DNA of 27,355 bases, taken from the NCBI GenBank assembly GCA_034408745.1, contig JAWXCM010000013.1, positions 1 to 27,355 of the forward strand, read 5' to 3'. The translations under genes were made by a program, and so were the position numbers. The DNA is from JAWXCM01 sp034408745 (lineage in GTDB: Bacteria; Acidobacteriota; Terriglobia; Bryobacterales; Bryobacteraceae). Under the pieces are notes generated by a model, which was given only the letters and a program-made list of their open reading frames with translations, was not told the origin of the DNA and searched no databases. Shown piece by piece: positions 7,473-15,463 of this stretch; within the stretch, counting starts at the first letter, position 1; every line of letters starts with the position of its first letter.

Positions 7473-8044
7473 GCGCGGCCGGAGAACTCGCGCGTTTCGG
7501 TCGAGACTCGTACCTTTTCGCCTTCCTTAATGAACAGGGGGACGCGGATCTCGAGGCCGGTTTCGAGGGTGGCGGTTTTGGTGACACTGCCGCTGGACGA
7601 ATCGCCGCGAATTCCGGGTTCCGTGGTGGCGACGGCGAGCTCGACCACCGGGGGCAGTTCCAGCCCGATGGGATTACCGTTGAACTTCAGCATCTGCACG
7701 ATGACGCCTTCGGTGAGGAAGTCGGTGGCGGTGCCAGTGACCTGATCGGACAGGGTGAGGGTTTCAAAGCTGTCCTGATCCAGAAAGTGGAACCCTTCGC
7801 CATCGCTGTAAAGGAACGATGCGGGCACCTTCTGCAGGTCGGGTTCCCTGAATTTTTCGCCAGCTTTGAAGGTCTTTTCGAACACGGCGTTCGTGAGCAG
7901 ATTGCGCACCTTCAGGCGCACCAGGGTCTGGCCGCCGCGCGCTGTGGGCGTGCTGACTTCCACGTCCATGCAGGAGAACGGTATGTTGTCGAGCTCGAAA
8001 ACCGTTCGTTTCTTGATATTGATTGCGTCGATCAGGGAAGCCAT
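7469..8044 (-). CDS. efp: Elongation factor P family, YeiP/EfpL-like tip loop
   Basis: This 191-residue protein has the three-domain EF-P build: a KOW-like N-domain (1-65), an OB domain (about 66-130) and a C-terminal OB domain ending GEKVRVSTETREFSGRA. EF-P enters the ribosomal E site and relieves stalling at consecutive prolines. The modification loop reads STPTARGGQTLVRLK, with R36 at the position of the tip residue. This is the SPTARG pattern of E. coli YeiP/EfpL rather than the PGKGQ loop of lysine-modified EF-P, and the C-terminal ATLETGLEIRVP also fits the YeiP side. The start MASLIDAINIKK is standard. A TATACT box at 8071-8066 is a possible -10. No EpmA/EpmB/EarP-type modification enzyme is encoded nearby. 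Family assignment is certain; the EfpL-versus-EfP subtype is an inference from the loop. Confidence 0.9.
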   Translation of the reverse strand: MASLIDAINIKKRTVFELDNIPFSCMDVEVSTPTARGGQTLVRLKVRNLLTNAVFEKTFKAGEKFREPDLQKVPASFLYSDGEGFHFLDQDSFETLTLSDQVTGTATDFLTEGVIVQMLKFNGNPIGLELPPVVELAVATTEPGIRGDSSSGSVTKTATLETGLEIRVPLFIKEGEKVRVSTETREFSGRA

Positions 8045-8098
8045 AGGGTGGTGAGGGCTTCTTCCAGTATAGAAGGGCTCGAGTGGCGGACGGAGCGT

Positions 8099-9901
8099 CT
8101 ACATGCGGCGAAGGATCACCACGCTCCACTTCGGGAGATTGATATAGACCTTCCCATCAGACTGGGTCCAAGGATCGTGGAAGGCGTTCCCCGCCCCGTC
8201 CCATCCGCCGAATGCCGCGTCCTGCGTACACAGAATCTGAGTCCATTGCCCGGCGTCGCTGCCGCTTCGCACGCCGTAGCTGTGCCCGGTGAAGTTCGTG
8301 TCGCTCAGGTTGACCACGGTCAGGACGGTGTTGCCGTATAGCTGCCGCACGAACGCGAGCACCTGGTTCGCTGGATCTTCGTGGGAAATCGCGAGCGAAT
8401 CCGACCGGAGCGCCGGATTATCCCAGCGCACCGAGTTGCAGGCGGCCACCAGCCGGCGCATCTCCATTCCAGTGGGGTCTCCAGCGACGGTCCAGTTGAA
8501 GCGATGGTCGCCGTTGCGATCCGTCCCGTCGTGCCAGTAGCCCCATGCCACGTGCGGCGAGGCCATGTGGCACTCCGTTCCCATGAAGAGCATCGGCGTT
8601 CCGGGCATCGCGACATTCAGCGCCCAGGCGAGCCGGCACCTGGCGCGCGCGGTCCAGTCCTCCCTGCCCCCCAGCTGATCCACAAAGTATCGATGGCGAG
8701 AGTCCCAGCTGGTGAGTCCGTGCTCGGCGTTGCCATTCTCCTGGTCCCCGATGTCATCGTGCGAGCCGAGCGTGTACTTCACCAGGTTCCACGAGTGCTG
8801 GTACCCATCCCAGCCGAGGATACCCTTCACTTTGCTCAGCGGATCCTGTCCGGCGAGGGCCCGCTGGCATTCGTGATGCGTCTGAGCGTGCCAGGTAGCA
8901 CAGAAGCGGCCATCGGTGGTGATCCAGGGATGATCGGGGAGGTGCTCGGCGATCAGGTACTTGTTGGGGAATTCCTGGCGGATCTGGTCGACAACAAGTT
9001 TCAGGTGCAGCCCTTCGATCTGCGTGGTGGCATCGAAACGGAGACCGTCGGCGTTGTAATCCTCGAAGAACATGCGCACGTTCTGGTAAAAGTAGTCGCG
9101 CACCTCCTGCTTCCACCACGCGGGACCACGGCCCCAGCTGGTCATCCTGCCGCCTTCGTAGTAGACGCCTCCGTCGCCGGTCTGCCCATCGAACTCCCAG
9201 AGCACGCTGTCATCGGGACCGGCGTGGTTGTAGACGACGTCGAAGATGACCGCCAGTCCGTGACGGTGGGCCATGTCGACGAGATGGCGCAAGTTCTCGG
9301 GCGAGCCGTAGGAGGACTCGGGCGCAAAGTGAGAAGCGGGGTTGTAGCCCCAGGAGCGATCCCGTGCGAACTCGTGCGTGGGCAGGGGCTGGATGCAGTT
9401 GAAGCCCATCTCGCGGATGTAGCCGAGTTTGCTTACGATGTCGGAGAAATCGCCCCATTCCTTCTCGGTACTGTCATTGCGCCCAGGGAAGCTGCCGATG
9501 TGGAACTGGTAGATGAGAAAGTTCTCGAAACGCGGGGTGTCGAAAGGCGCCCAGGAGAACGGTTCGGAGTCAGGGACTATCGAGCCATTGCGGCTGCTGG
9601 GGTCATGACGGGTCAGTTCGGAGCTGAGGACGTCCCGCGCGGCTGGGTCGAGACGCTCGAGCATGCCCGCGGTGGGGTGTACCAGCAGGTAGCGGTACAA
9701 CTGCGAGGAGCGAACGTCAGGGACAATGCCGCTCCAGTAATCGCCTTTTCTGACGAGGGCGTAGCTGGAAACGATGGCTTCCATTTCCCAGTACGGTCCG
9801 TCCTGAATCAGGACCGCCACGGAAGTGGCATTTGGTGCCCACACCCGAAAGAAGCAGCCATCCGGGATAAGGCAGGCTCCCAGTCTTTGTTGAAGGTCCA
9901 T
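8099..9901 (-). CDS. GH13 alpha-glucan enzyme (branching enzyme / trehalohydrolase-like)
   Basis: A 600-residue cytoplasmic GH13 protein. An N-terminal CBM48-like beta domain (FFRVWAPNATSVAVLIQDG) is followed by the catalytic barrel: VIFDVVYNHAGP (region I), DGLRFDATT with nucleophile D290, YLIAEHL with acid/base E319, and LGSHDD with H381-D382. A C-terminal beta domain ends LPKWSVVILRRM. The domain order matches 1,4-alpha-glucan branching enzymes and maltooligosyl trehalose trehalohydrolases, which remodel glycogen-like glucans; I cannot separate the two. I chose the ATG at 9901 because an AAGGTGG ribosome binding site lies 8 bases before it and the N-domain begins right after. An upstream ATG at 9988 lacks such a site. 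It is divergent from the receptor gene and ends 55 bases before the elongation factor P start. Confidence 0.85.
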   Translation of the reverse strand: MDLQQRLGACLIPDGCFFRVWAPNATSVAVLIQDGPYWEMEAIVSSYALVRKGDYWSGIVPDVRSSQLYRYLLVHPTAGMLERLDPAARDVLSSELTRHDPSSRNGSIVPDSEPFSWAPFDTPRFENFLIYQFHIGSFPGRNDSTEKEWGDFSDIVSKLGYIREMGFNCIQPLPTHEFARDRSWGYNPASHFAPESSYGSPENLRHLVDMAHRHGLAVIFDVVYNHAGPDDSVLWEFDGQTGDGGVYYEGGRMTSWGRGPAWWKQEVRDYFYQNVRMFFEDYNADGLRFDATTQIEGLHLKLVVDQIRQEFPNKYLIAEHLPDHPWITTDGRFCATWHAQTHHECQRALAGQDPLSKVKGILGWDGYQHSWNLVKYTLGSHDDIGDQENGNAEHGLTSWDSRHRYFVDQLGGREDWTARARCRLAWALNVAMPGTPMLFMGTECHMASPHVAWGYWHDGTDRNGDHRFNWTVAGDPTGMEMRRLVAACNSVRWDNPALRSDSLAISHEDPANQVLAFVRQLYGNTVLTVVNLSDTNFTGHSYGVRSGSDAGQWTQILCTQDAAFGGWDGAGNAFHDPWTQSDGKVYINLPKWSVVILRRM

Positions 9902-9972
9902 GTTGGTTGCCACCTTGACTGGAGATGGTAGCAGTCGGACGCCGCTGTTGTTTGCCGAAGTTCGGTACGTCA

Positions 9973-10001
9973 TGGACTCTCGGATCAAAGCGCTTTATAA
10001 T
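9973..10001 (+). promoter_or_regulatory. Sigma-70 promoter of the TonB-type receptor gene
   Basis: TGGACT and a perfect TATAAT are separated by 17 bases. The transcript would carry a leader of about 140 bases with two ribosome binding sites: AGGGAGG before an ATG at 10027 and AAGGAG before the ATG at 10150. Confidence 0.6.
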
Positions 10002-10149
10002 CAGATAACTTCAGGGAGGTCAGTCAATGCGCCTCAGTTTTCCGGATTTTGAGCGAATCGTGTCCACGTTCGTCTGTTCTGCTCAGACGACTGCACCGTC
10101 GAAATGTTGCCACAGCCGCCAGATCCAACGAGTTCAAGGAGTTGAGTAT

Positions 10150-13100
10150 ATGGCACGCAGAATACCAGTGCTTTGTTGCATCGTCCTCGCTTTGGCCGGA
10201 CTTATGTCCGCCCAGACCATTACTGCTTCCATCACCGGGAGCGCGACCGACCAAACCGGCGCCGTCGTTCCCAACGGAACAGTGACAGCCACGAACACTG
10301 AGACTAATGTTCGAAACACCACAAACACCAACGCGGAAGGACTGTACACGTTTCCCTTCCTGCGAATCGGGAGTTACACGATCAGCGTGGAAACCCGGGG
10401 CTTCAAGAAGTCGGTGATCGGACCTTTTACTGTCGAAGCAAACCAGACAGCCCGAATTGACGTGAAGCTCGAACTTGGCGAAACCACCCAGACGGTGGAG
10501 GTGACGGCTGTCGGCGTCATGCTGCAGACTGAGACGCAGTCCACTGGCGACACCCTGTCCTCAACCAAGCTGACTGAGATTCCGCTCAATGGGCGCAACT
10601 TCGCCACGTTGACCCTGCTGATCCCAGGAGCGGTTTCCACCGCGCCGAACGCGATGAACACGGCTTCGCGTTTTCAAGGATCCGGTTCGCGCCCACAGGT
10701 GAACGGCAACCGCGAACAAACCAACAACTTCATTCTCGACGGCGTTGATATCAACCAGAGCGTCGACAACCAGATCGGCTATCAGCCAAACGTCGACGCC
10801 CTTGAGGAGGTGAAAGTTGTCACCGGCAACGCGGGCGCCGAATTCGGCAACGTAGGCGGCGCCAGCGTCGTGATGATTGTCAAGAGCGGAACGAATCAGT
10901 TCCACGGGAATGCGTTTGAGTTCCTGCGCAACGAAAAGCTGGACGCCAACGGGTTCTTCCCGAACCGCAGCGGCGCCAGGAGACAGGCCCTTCGCCAGAA
11001 CATCTTCGGCGGCACCTTCGGTGGCCCCATCAAGCAGAACAAGACCTTCTTCTTCGCCGACTACGAACAGACTGAGCGACGCATCGCTGGTCCGTCGCTG
11101 GCGTCGGTGGCCCCGGCCGCGTGGCGCACAGGCGACCTGAGCCAGTTGCTCAGCCAGGCTACGCCGCAGGTCATCCGCGACCCGAGGACCGGCACCACGA
11201 TTGCCACGCGAACCCCGTTTCCGAACAACCAGATTCCGGTAGCGCGTTTTAGTCCCGTTGCCCGCTTCATTTTCGCGAATCCGAACCTCTATCCCTTGCC
11301 GAACACCAATGGCACCGGCGCTTTGGGCGTGACGAACAACTACATCGGCGCGACTCGCAATTACCTGAGCAACAAGCAGGGCGACATCAAGCTGGACCAC
11401 CGTCTGTCCGACAAAGACAACCTGATGTTCCGCTTCTCAAAGGGCATGTACGAGACCTTCGGATCTTCGGCGGCGCTGCCCGTTCAGTTGACCGGTGGGA
11501 ACAATGGCCCGACGTGGTCCGCGGTTACTACGTGGACACGCACCTGGAGCAACAGCTTCGTTGCGGACAACCGCGTGTCGTACAGCCTGGTGGGGATCGA
11601 CGACACCGTCAACGACTGGTCCGGCTTGCTTGGTGCCGACGGAAACCAGAAGGCTGGAATCCCCGGTGGTCAGTTCATCCCGGGCCTTTCGTCGGTAACG
11701 CTGGGCGGCGGTCTGAGCAGTGTCGGAAGCGCAGCCACTATCGCCAATACTCGCGACAACAAGTTCCAGCTGCAGTCGAACAACACCTATCAGACCGGTG
11801 CGCACCTGATCAAGTTCGGGGCCAACATCCTCCGTATGCGGCAGAACCGCTACTACGCCGGAAACAACGGCGCCCTGGGGTCCTTCACTTACAACGGTGG
11901 ATACAGCGGCGTCGACATCGGCGACTTCCTTCTGGACGCTCTGTCCGCCAAAGGACGCGGCGCGGTTACCGGCACGTGGGGACACCGCGGATGGCGCAAC
12001 ATCTTCTTCATCCAGGATTCCTGGAAGATTCGCCGCAACCTGACCTTCAACTACGGTCTCGGATGGGAGTACACTTCGCCGCTGGTTGAGGTAGCCGACC
12101 GGCAGGTGAACATCAATACATTCACCGGTAAGTTGATCTACCCGGGCGATTCCGAATACGGCCGCGCGCTGTACAAGTCGTACAAGAAACAGTTCAATCC
12201 GAACCTCGGCATCGCGTGGAGCGTGACTCCGAAGACGGTTGTCCGTGCGGCGTACCGCCTGTCGAACTTCCTTGAAGGCACTGGCGCGAACCTCCGCCTG
12301 ACGCTGAATCCGCCGTTCTTCACCGAGTCGAACGTTACTTACGACAGCGCAGCACCTGGCACGATCGCAACCGGATTCACGGACGTGATTGCCCGAGGCG
12401 ACCTGACCAGCCCGCGTTCCACCCCGACCGCCGCTCCGTTCTACCAGGGTCGCGCGTGGGACCTGAACCTGCGTCCGCAGCAGACCAACCAGTTCAACTT
12501 CGCCATCGAACGCCAGTTGGACAGCGCCACCAATGTTACGGTGGCCTATGTCGGCCAGCGTGGGACTCACCTTGTGATCCCGCACGAAGCGAACAACCCG
12601 CTTCCCGGCACAGGTCCGTACTCGACCTGGGCTCCGATCAACGACCGCCGTCCGCTGGCGAATATACTGCCGAACGTCGGCAACATCGCTCTGACGGAAT
12701 CGAGCGGCACCAGCTGGTATAACGCTCTGCAGATCAGCGGCCGCCGCCGGATGACGGCCGGTTTCGAAATGCTGTTCCAGTACACGTTCTCCAAAGCAAA
12801 CACGGATGGCCTCGGCTACTACGGCTGCGGCAGCGTGAACGCGGAAGGCGCTTACTGGCAGGATGCGTACAACCGCCGCGGCAACTACGGCCCGGCCTGC
12901 TTCGACGTTCGTCACAACTTCAGCACCGCCGGTGTCTTCAACATGCCATTCGGCAAGGGCATGAAGTTCGGCTCCGACGCTCCAAGGGTGTTGGACCTGT
13001 TGCTGGGCGGATGGGCCCTCAACTACAACCTGGCGATCCGCGGCGGGTTCCCAGTCACGATATTGGCGGTGAGCCAGAACACCAACTCTGGGCGCGCGCC

Positions 13101-13494
13101 GCGTAACAATGTCCGCGCGAACCGCTACCGGGTACTGGCAGAGCCGAGCACCCGCACCATCGACAGGTACTTCGGTGATGTGTCGTTCTGCGCTGCCGGC
13201 GTTGACAACGGCACCTGTGCGTACGGCATTCCCGCCCTGGGGGAATTCGGCAGCGCGGGCGTGGGAACGGAACGGGCTCCGGGCTTCTGGAACCTGGACA
13301 CCTCCATCGGCAAGAACTTCGCGATAACGGAGCGCCAGCGCCTCCAGTTTAGAGCCGAGTTCTTCAACATCGCAAACCACGTCGCTTACGGCCCGCCGGG
13401 CCGTGATATCACGTCGCCGAACACCTTCGGCCAGATTACCGGTCAGGTGAACCAGCCGCGCAATATCCAGTTTGCTCTGAAGTACGCGTTTTAG
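10150..13494 (+). CDS. Oar-like TonB-dependent receptor with carboxypeptidase-regulatory domain
   Basis: A 1114-residue outer-membrane protein. Residues 1-21 are a signal peptide (MARRIPVLCCIVLALAG, cleavage near MSA-Q). Residues about 23-105 form a carboxypeptidase-regulatory-like beta domain (ITGSATDQTGAVVPNGTVTA). Then comes a plug (IPLNGRNFATLTLLIPG, FILDGVDINQSV, VVMIVKSGTNQFHG), and the rest is a beta-barrel ending in the aromatic strand IQFALKYAF. Receptors of this kind are the largest paralogous family in Solibacter-type Acidobacteria and are thought to import large or scarce substrates; the ligand is unknown. The ATG at 10150 starts the signal peptide and has AAGGAG 8 bases upstream. 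The same frame is open back to an ATG at 10027 with its own AGGGAGG site, but this extension would bury the signal peptide. A terminator follows the stop. Confidence 0.9.
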   Translation: MARRIPVLCCIVLALAGLMSAQTITASITGSATDQTGAVVPNGTVTATNTETNVRNTTNTNAEGLYTFPFLRIGSYTISVETRGFKKSVIGPFTVEANQTARIDVKLELGETTQTVEVTAVGVMLQTETQSTGDTLSSTKLTEIPLNGRNFATLTLLIPGAVSTAPNAMNTASRFQGSGSRPQVNGNREQTNNFILDGVDINQSVDNQIGYQPNVDALEEVKVVTGNAGAEFGNVGGASVVMIVKSGTNQFHGNAFEFLRNEKLDANGFFPNRSGARRQALRQNIFGGTFGGPIKQNKTFFFADYEQTERRIAGPSLASVAPAAWRTGDLSQLLSQATPQVIRDPRTGTTIATRTPFPNNQIPVARFSPVARFIFANPNLYPLPNTNGTGALGVTNNYIGATRNYLSNKQGDIKLDHRLSDKDNLMFRFSKGMYETFGSSAALPVQLTGGNNGPTWSAVTTWTRTWSNSFVADNRVSYSLVGIDDTVNDWSGLLGADGNQKAGIPGGQFIPGLSSVTLGGGLSSVGSAATIANTRDNKFQLQSNNTYQTGAHLIKFGANILRMRQNRYYAGNNGALGSFTYNGGYSGVDIGDFLLDALSAKGRGAVTGTWGHRGWRNIFFIQDSWKIRRNLTFNYGLGWEYTSPLVEVADRQVNINTFTGKLIYPGDSEYGRALYKSYKKQFNPNLGIAWSVTPKTVVRAAYRLSNFLEGTGANLRLTLNPPFFTESNVTYDSAAPGTIATGFTDVIARGDLTSPRSTPTAAPFYQGRAWDLNLRPQQTNQFNFAIERQLDSATNVTVAYVGQRGTHLVIPHEANNPLPGTGPYSTWAPINDRRPLANILPNVGNIALTESSGTSWYNALQISGRRRMTAGFEMLFQYTFSKANTDGLGYYGCGSVNAEGAYWQDAYNRRGNYGPACFDVRHNFSTAGVFNMPFGKGMKFGSDAPRVLDLLLGGWALNYNLAIRGGFPVTILAVSQNTNSGRAPRNNVRANRYRVLAEPSTRTIDRYFGDVSFCAAGVDNGTCAYGIPALGEFGSAGVGTERAPGFWNLDTSIGKNFAITERQRLQFRAEFFNIANHVAYGPPGRDITSPNTFGQITGQVNQPRNIQFALKYAF

Positions 13495-13529
13495 TTTAAA
13501 GCTTCCACGTCGAGGCATGCAGTAAAGGC

Positions 13530-13559
13530 ACCGGGGACGGGGTATCTCGTCTCCGGTTT
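13530..13559 (+). terminator. Intrinsic terminator of the TonB-type receptor gene
   Basis: A 10-bp stem (ACCGGGGACG with CGTCTCCGGT, one G-T pair) with an 8-nt loop, followed by a short T stretch, lies 35 bases after the receptor stop. Confidence 0.65.
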
Positions 13560-13878
13560 GTCGCTTCAAAGTTTGATATTTTCCCCTCCTGCAGGCGTTC
13601 TTCTCGATGTGGATGGTCCAGCTCCTGATGCCTTTTGTGCCGATCGCACCGTGCGGATCGATGCGAGCGCGGGTCACTGGAATGGATGGAGCCCGGATGC
13701 GGAGAACACACGGAGTCAAACGGCGGCCGCGGCGGGACTGAGCCTTGACGGCGTGCTCACAGCCCACGGTGGGGATGCCGGAGCAAGGGTGCCGCGGTGG
13801 CCGATGCGGCGGAGGCTGAACGCAGCTCTGGTGTATTGGTTTCGGACTGGCGTGGTGTCGAACTTCATTTATGTCTCA
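13560..13878 (+). other. About 320 bases with no recognisable gene
   Basis: Frames are open here on both strands, but none gives a recognisable protein and none has a convincing ribosome binding site. I see no repeat or RNA signature. It may be eroded coding sequence. Confidence 0.4.
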
Positions 13879-14007
13879 TTAGGCTGCTTTCGGCGCGGGC
13901 GGGATGCGCTCCGGGGCTTTGGGACCAGTCTCGCTGGGGTCCGGCCCGGGTTTGTTTTGCTGAAGTGGCTTGGGCACCAGGCGAGGCTCGGGTTTGTTTT
14001 GCATCAT
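13879..14007 (-). CDS. 42-residue proline-rich small protein (candidate)
   Basis: The ATG at 14007 opens a 42-codon frame that ends with TAA at 13881-13879. An AAGGAG ribosome binding site lies 10 bases upstream, and a TATACT -10 box (14066-14061) lies at a suitable distance. The product is hydrophilic and unusually rich in proline and lysine, with an internal near-repeat (QNKPEPRLVPKPL, then QNKPGPDPSETGPK) and the ending IPPAPKAA. Third codon positions are mostly G or C, as in the neighbours, which supports coding. No signal peptide, membrane helix or known family is visible. Polyproline-containing PP pairs are few. The gene stands alone, so no function can be suggested. Confidence 0.45.
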   Translation of the reverse strand: MMQNKPEPRLVPKPLQQNKPGPDPSETGPKAPERIPPAPKAA

Positions 14008-14060
14008 GACTGCGGGTCTCCTTTATGGGCGGGCCTGACTGGGCGCGCGAATCTCGGGAC

Positions 14061-14089
14061 AGTATAGCGCAGCGGTCAACCGGTGAAAG
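14061..14089 (-). promoter_or_regulatory. Candidate promoter of the proline-rich small ORF
   Basis: On the minus strand CTTTCA (14089-14084) and TATACT (14066-14061) are 17 bases apart. The -10 box is good and the -35 box is weak. Transcription would start near 14054, about 47 bases before the ATG. Confidence 0.3.
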
Positions 14090-14099
14090 GCCTAAGTTA

Positions 14100-14129
14100 T
14101 TGACTGTAATAGGATAAACGCGGTAAAAC
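14100..14129 (+). promoter_or_regulatory. Candidate promoter firing into the structured region
   Basis: TTGACT (14100-14105) and TAAAAC (14124-14129) are 18 bases apart. A transcript would begin near 14136, exactly where the long inverted repeat starts. There is no clear gene downstream on this strand. Confidence 0.3.
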
Positions 14130-14135
14130 GCATAA

Positions 14136-14446
14136 GTTTTCATCGGCGGAACGGCCCAGTTCTCTCCGCTTGAGGGAAGTGCTACGCTGCCGTTCCGGTG
14201 ATGAAAACGTGGGTTGAACCTAAACCGCTGGGGATGCCGTCCGACTATGGGATTTGCTTTTGGCATTCCGCCCACACGGAGCCAGTGGCTCGGAGCAGGA
14301 ATGGCGGGTTGAAGACCAGGCCGGCGGAGAAGTTCCGCAACTGCATGTCTTCTCTTCAATCATGCGTTGACGCAGAGGGCTCATTGCTCATACTCCTGAA
14401 AGGGATTTGGTTGTTGGCACAACCAAACTGAGTTTGAGCCCTTCTG
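14136..14446 (+). ncRNA. Candidate structured RNA / long inverted repeat region
   Basis: No protein gene is recognisable here, but stable stems are. First, 14136-14155 pairs with 14189-14208 (20 positions, one mismatch and one G-T pair) around a 33-nt loop. Second, a small stem TGCG/CGCA lies at 14363-14374. Third, AGGGCTCA at 14376-14383 pairs with TGAGCCCT at 14435-14442 and encloses a perfect 9-bp hairpin with a TGGC loop at 14406-14427. A candidate promoter ends just before the first stem. It could be a small RNA, a terminator cluster facing the minus-strand gene at 14532, or the remains of a miniature inverted-repeat element. No known RNA family is recognised. Confidence 0.3.
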
Positions 14447-14531
14447 CCTCTGGTGCGCAAAAAGCGCGACCCACACGCAGACGTTACCGCGTCAGCGGTT
14501 TAGTTCAACGGGTTTTTGGCGGAAGTGAATT

Positions 14532-15218
14532 TCAGCCATTTACCCTGCTGGTTTCCGGGTGGGCGGCGACAGGCAGTTCGGCGATACTTCGAATGGCGGG
14601 GACGTCGAGGTAGCGGATTCCTTCGGCAGGGTTTTCGACGGCCCAGACGAGGCCTCGGAGCATCTGTTCGCGGGTAAGCAGGCCGAGGCGGAGAGCGGCG
14701 GGGCGGGTGGCGGGGAAGAGTTCGGCGGCCTTGTAGAAGGGCAGCAGGACGGTGGGCCACCGGTGTTTGGGGCCGAGGATGTACCAGGGGCGAAGGATGG
14801 TGGCGTTGAGCCCGGCGTTGCCGATGATCATTTCGCAGACGGCCCGGACTTCCTGGTATTCCCGCATCACAGGCGCGGGGCGGGCGACGCTCACATAAAC
14901 AAAATGGCTGGCGCGCCGGCGGACGGCAGCCTTGACGGATGCCTGGAGCGATGCGAGGTCGACCGTATGAAACTCATTGCTTTTCCAGGGAGCGGGACGG
15001 CTGACACCGACGAGATGGACGTAGGTGTCGGTCTTCGGCATGAGCGGGATGATGCTGGTGGCGTCGAGGGCATCGCCGGTCAGCCGTGAGCATCCAGGGG
15101 GGACCCTGGATTCGGACCCTGGACGGCAAAGGGCGCACACCCGGTGCTGCCTGCTGACCAGACGAGAGACCATGGACGATCCCAGAAACCCTGTCGCGCC
15201 ACTGACGAAGATTCGCAT
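14532..15218 (-). CDS. NAD(P)-binding epimerase/NmrA-like protein
   Basis: A 228-residue Rossmann-fold protein. Residues 3-13 (IFVSGATGFLG) contain the GxxGxxG dinucleotide-binding loop of extended/atypical short-chain dehydrogenases. The middle strand reads HFVYVSVARPAPVMREYQE, where the tyrosine-lysine catalytic pair of true epimerases is not preserved (EYQEVRA instead of YxxxK). ILRPWYILGP follows the pattern of NDUFA9-like and NmrA-like members. It may therefore bind NAD(P) for a sensing or poorly defined redox role rather than act as a classical epimerase. No Shine-Dalgarno sequence is evident before the ATG. It is a single gene, divergent from the PEP-CTERM gene across a 245-base intergenic region. 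Confidence 0.8.
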   Translation of the reverse strand: MRIFVSGATGFLGSSMVSRLVSRQHRVCALCRPGSESRVPPGCSRLTGDALDATSIIPLMPKTDTYVHLVGVSRPAPWKSNEFHTVDLASLQASVKAAVRRRASHFVYVSVARPAPVMREYQEVRAVCEMIIGNAGLNATILRPWYILGPKHRWPTVLLPFYKAAELFPATRPAALRLGLLTREQMLRGLVWAVENPAEGIRYLDVPAIRSIAELPVAAHPETSRVNG

Positions 15219-15301
15219 CTGTGGTAATACGAGGATTAGAACACGACTGGATTGCTGGCGTCTCGCCCCCGTACTTACAGATTACCGTGTCGGCACCCTC
15301 T

Positions 15302-15360
15302 TACCAAAAATCTTGGTACCAGTAGTACTATAGTACTGTTGTAACAGGGTCATTCACCCT
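15302..15360. promoter_or_regulatory. Palindrome cluster between divergent genes
   Basis: Three dyads lie in 60 bases: TACCAA/TTGGTA (15302-15318), a perfect 14-bp palindrome AGTACTATAGTACT (15324-15337), and AGGGT/ACCCT (15346-15360). The position between two divergent starts suggests an operator or transcript structure, but no known regulator motif is recognised. Confidence 0.35.
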
Positions 15361-15463
15361 AGATATCCTTTAAAACTACTTAGGTTTTGCATCATACTTA
15401 ACGATGTCGCCCCTGTCCATTAGGGCGGCACCTGTTGGGTCCTTATCGGAGGAGAGAATTACA

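Noticed and set aside
11437..13767. Very long open frame opposite the TonB-type receptor (and similar ones at 4229-5806, 8381-9931 and 22355-24289)
   Set aside because: They are antisense to genes with clear domains; their translations are low-complexity and match no family. High GC content creates such shadows.
13558..14067. Plus-strand 169-codon frame after the receptor terminator
   Set aside because: No ribosome binding site, no recognisable domain, and it lies antisense to the better supported proline-rich small ORF.
14136..14208. IS element ends
   Set aside because: The arms are only 33 bases apart and hold no transposase; no target-site duplication was seen.
14198..14431. Plus-strand 77-codon frame in the structured region
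   Set aside because: It starts inside the right arm of the long inverted repeat, has no Shine-Dalgarno sequence and resembles no protein family.
15361..15463. Sigma-54 promoter for the PEP-CTERM gene
   Set aside because: A TTGCAT resembling a -12 element exists at about 15386, but no GG is found at the required distance upstream.
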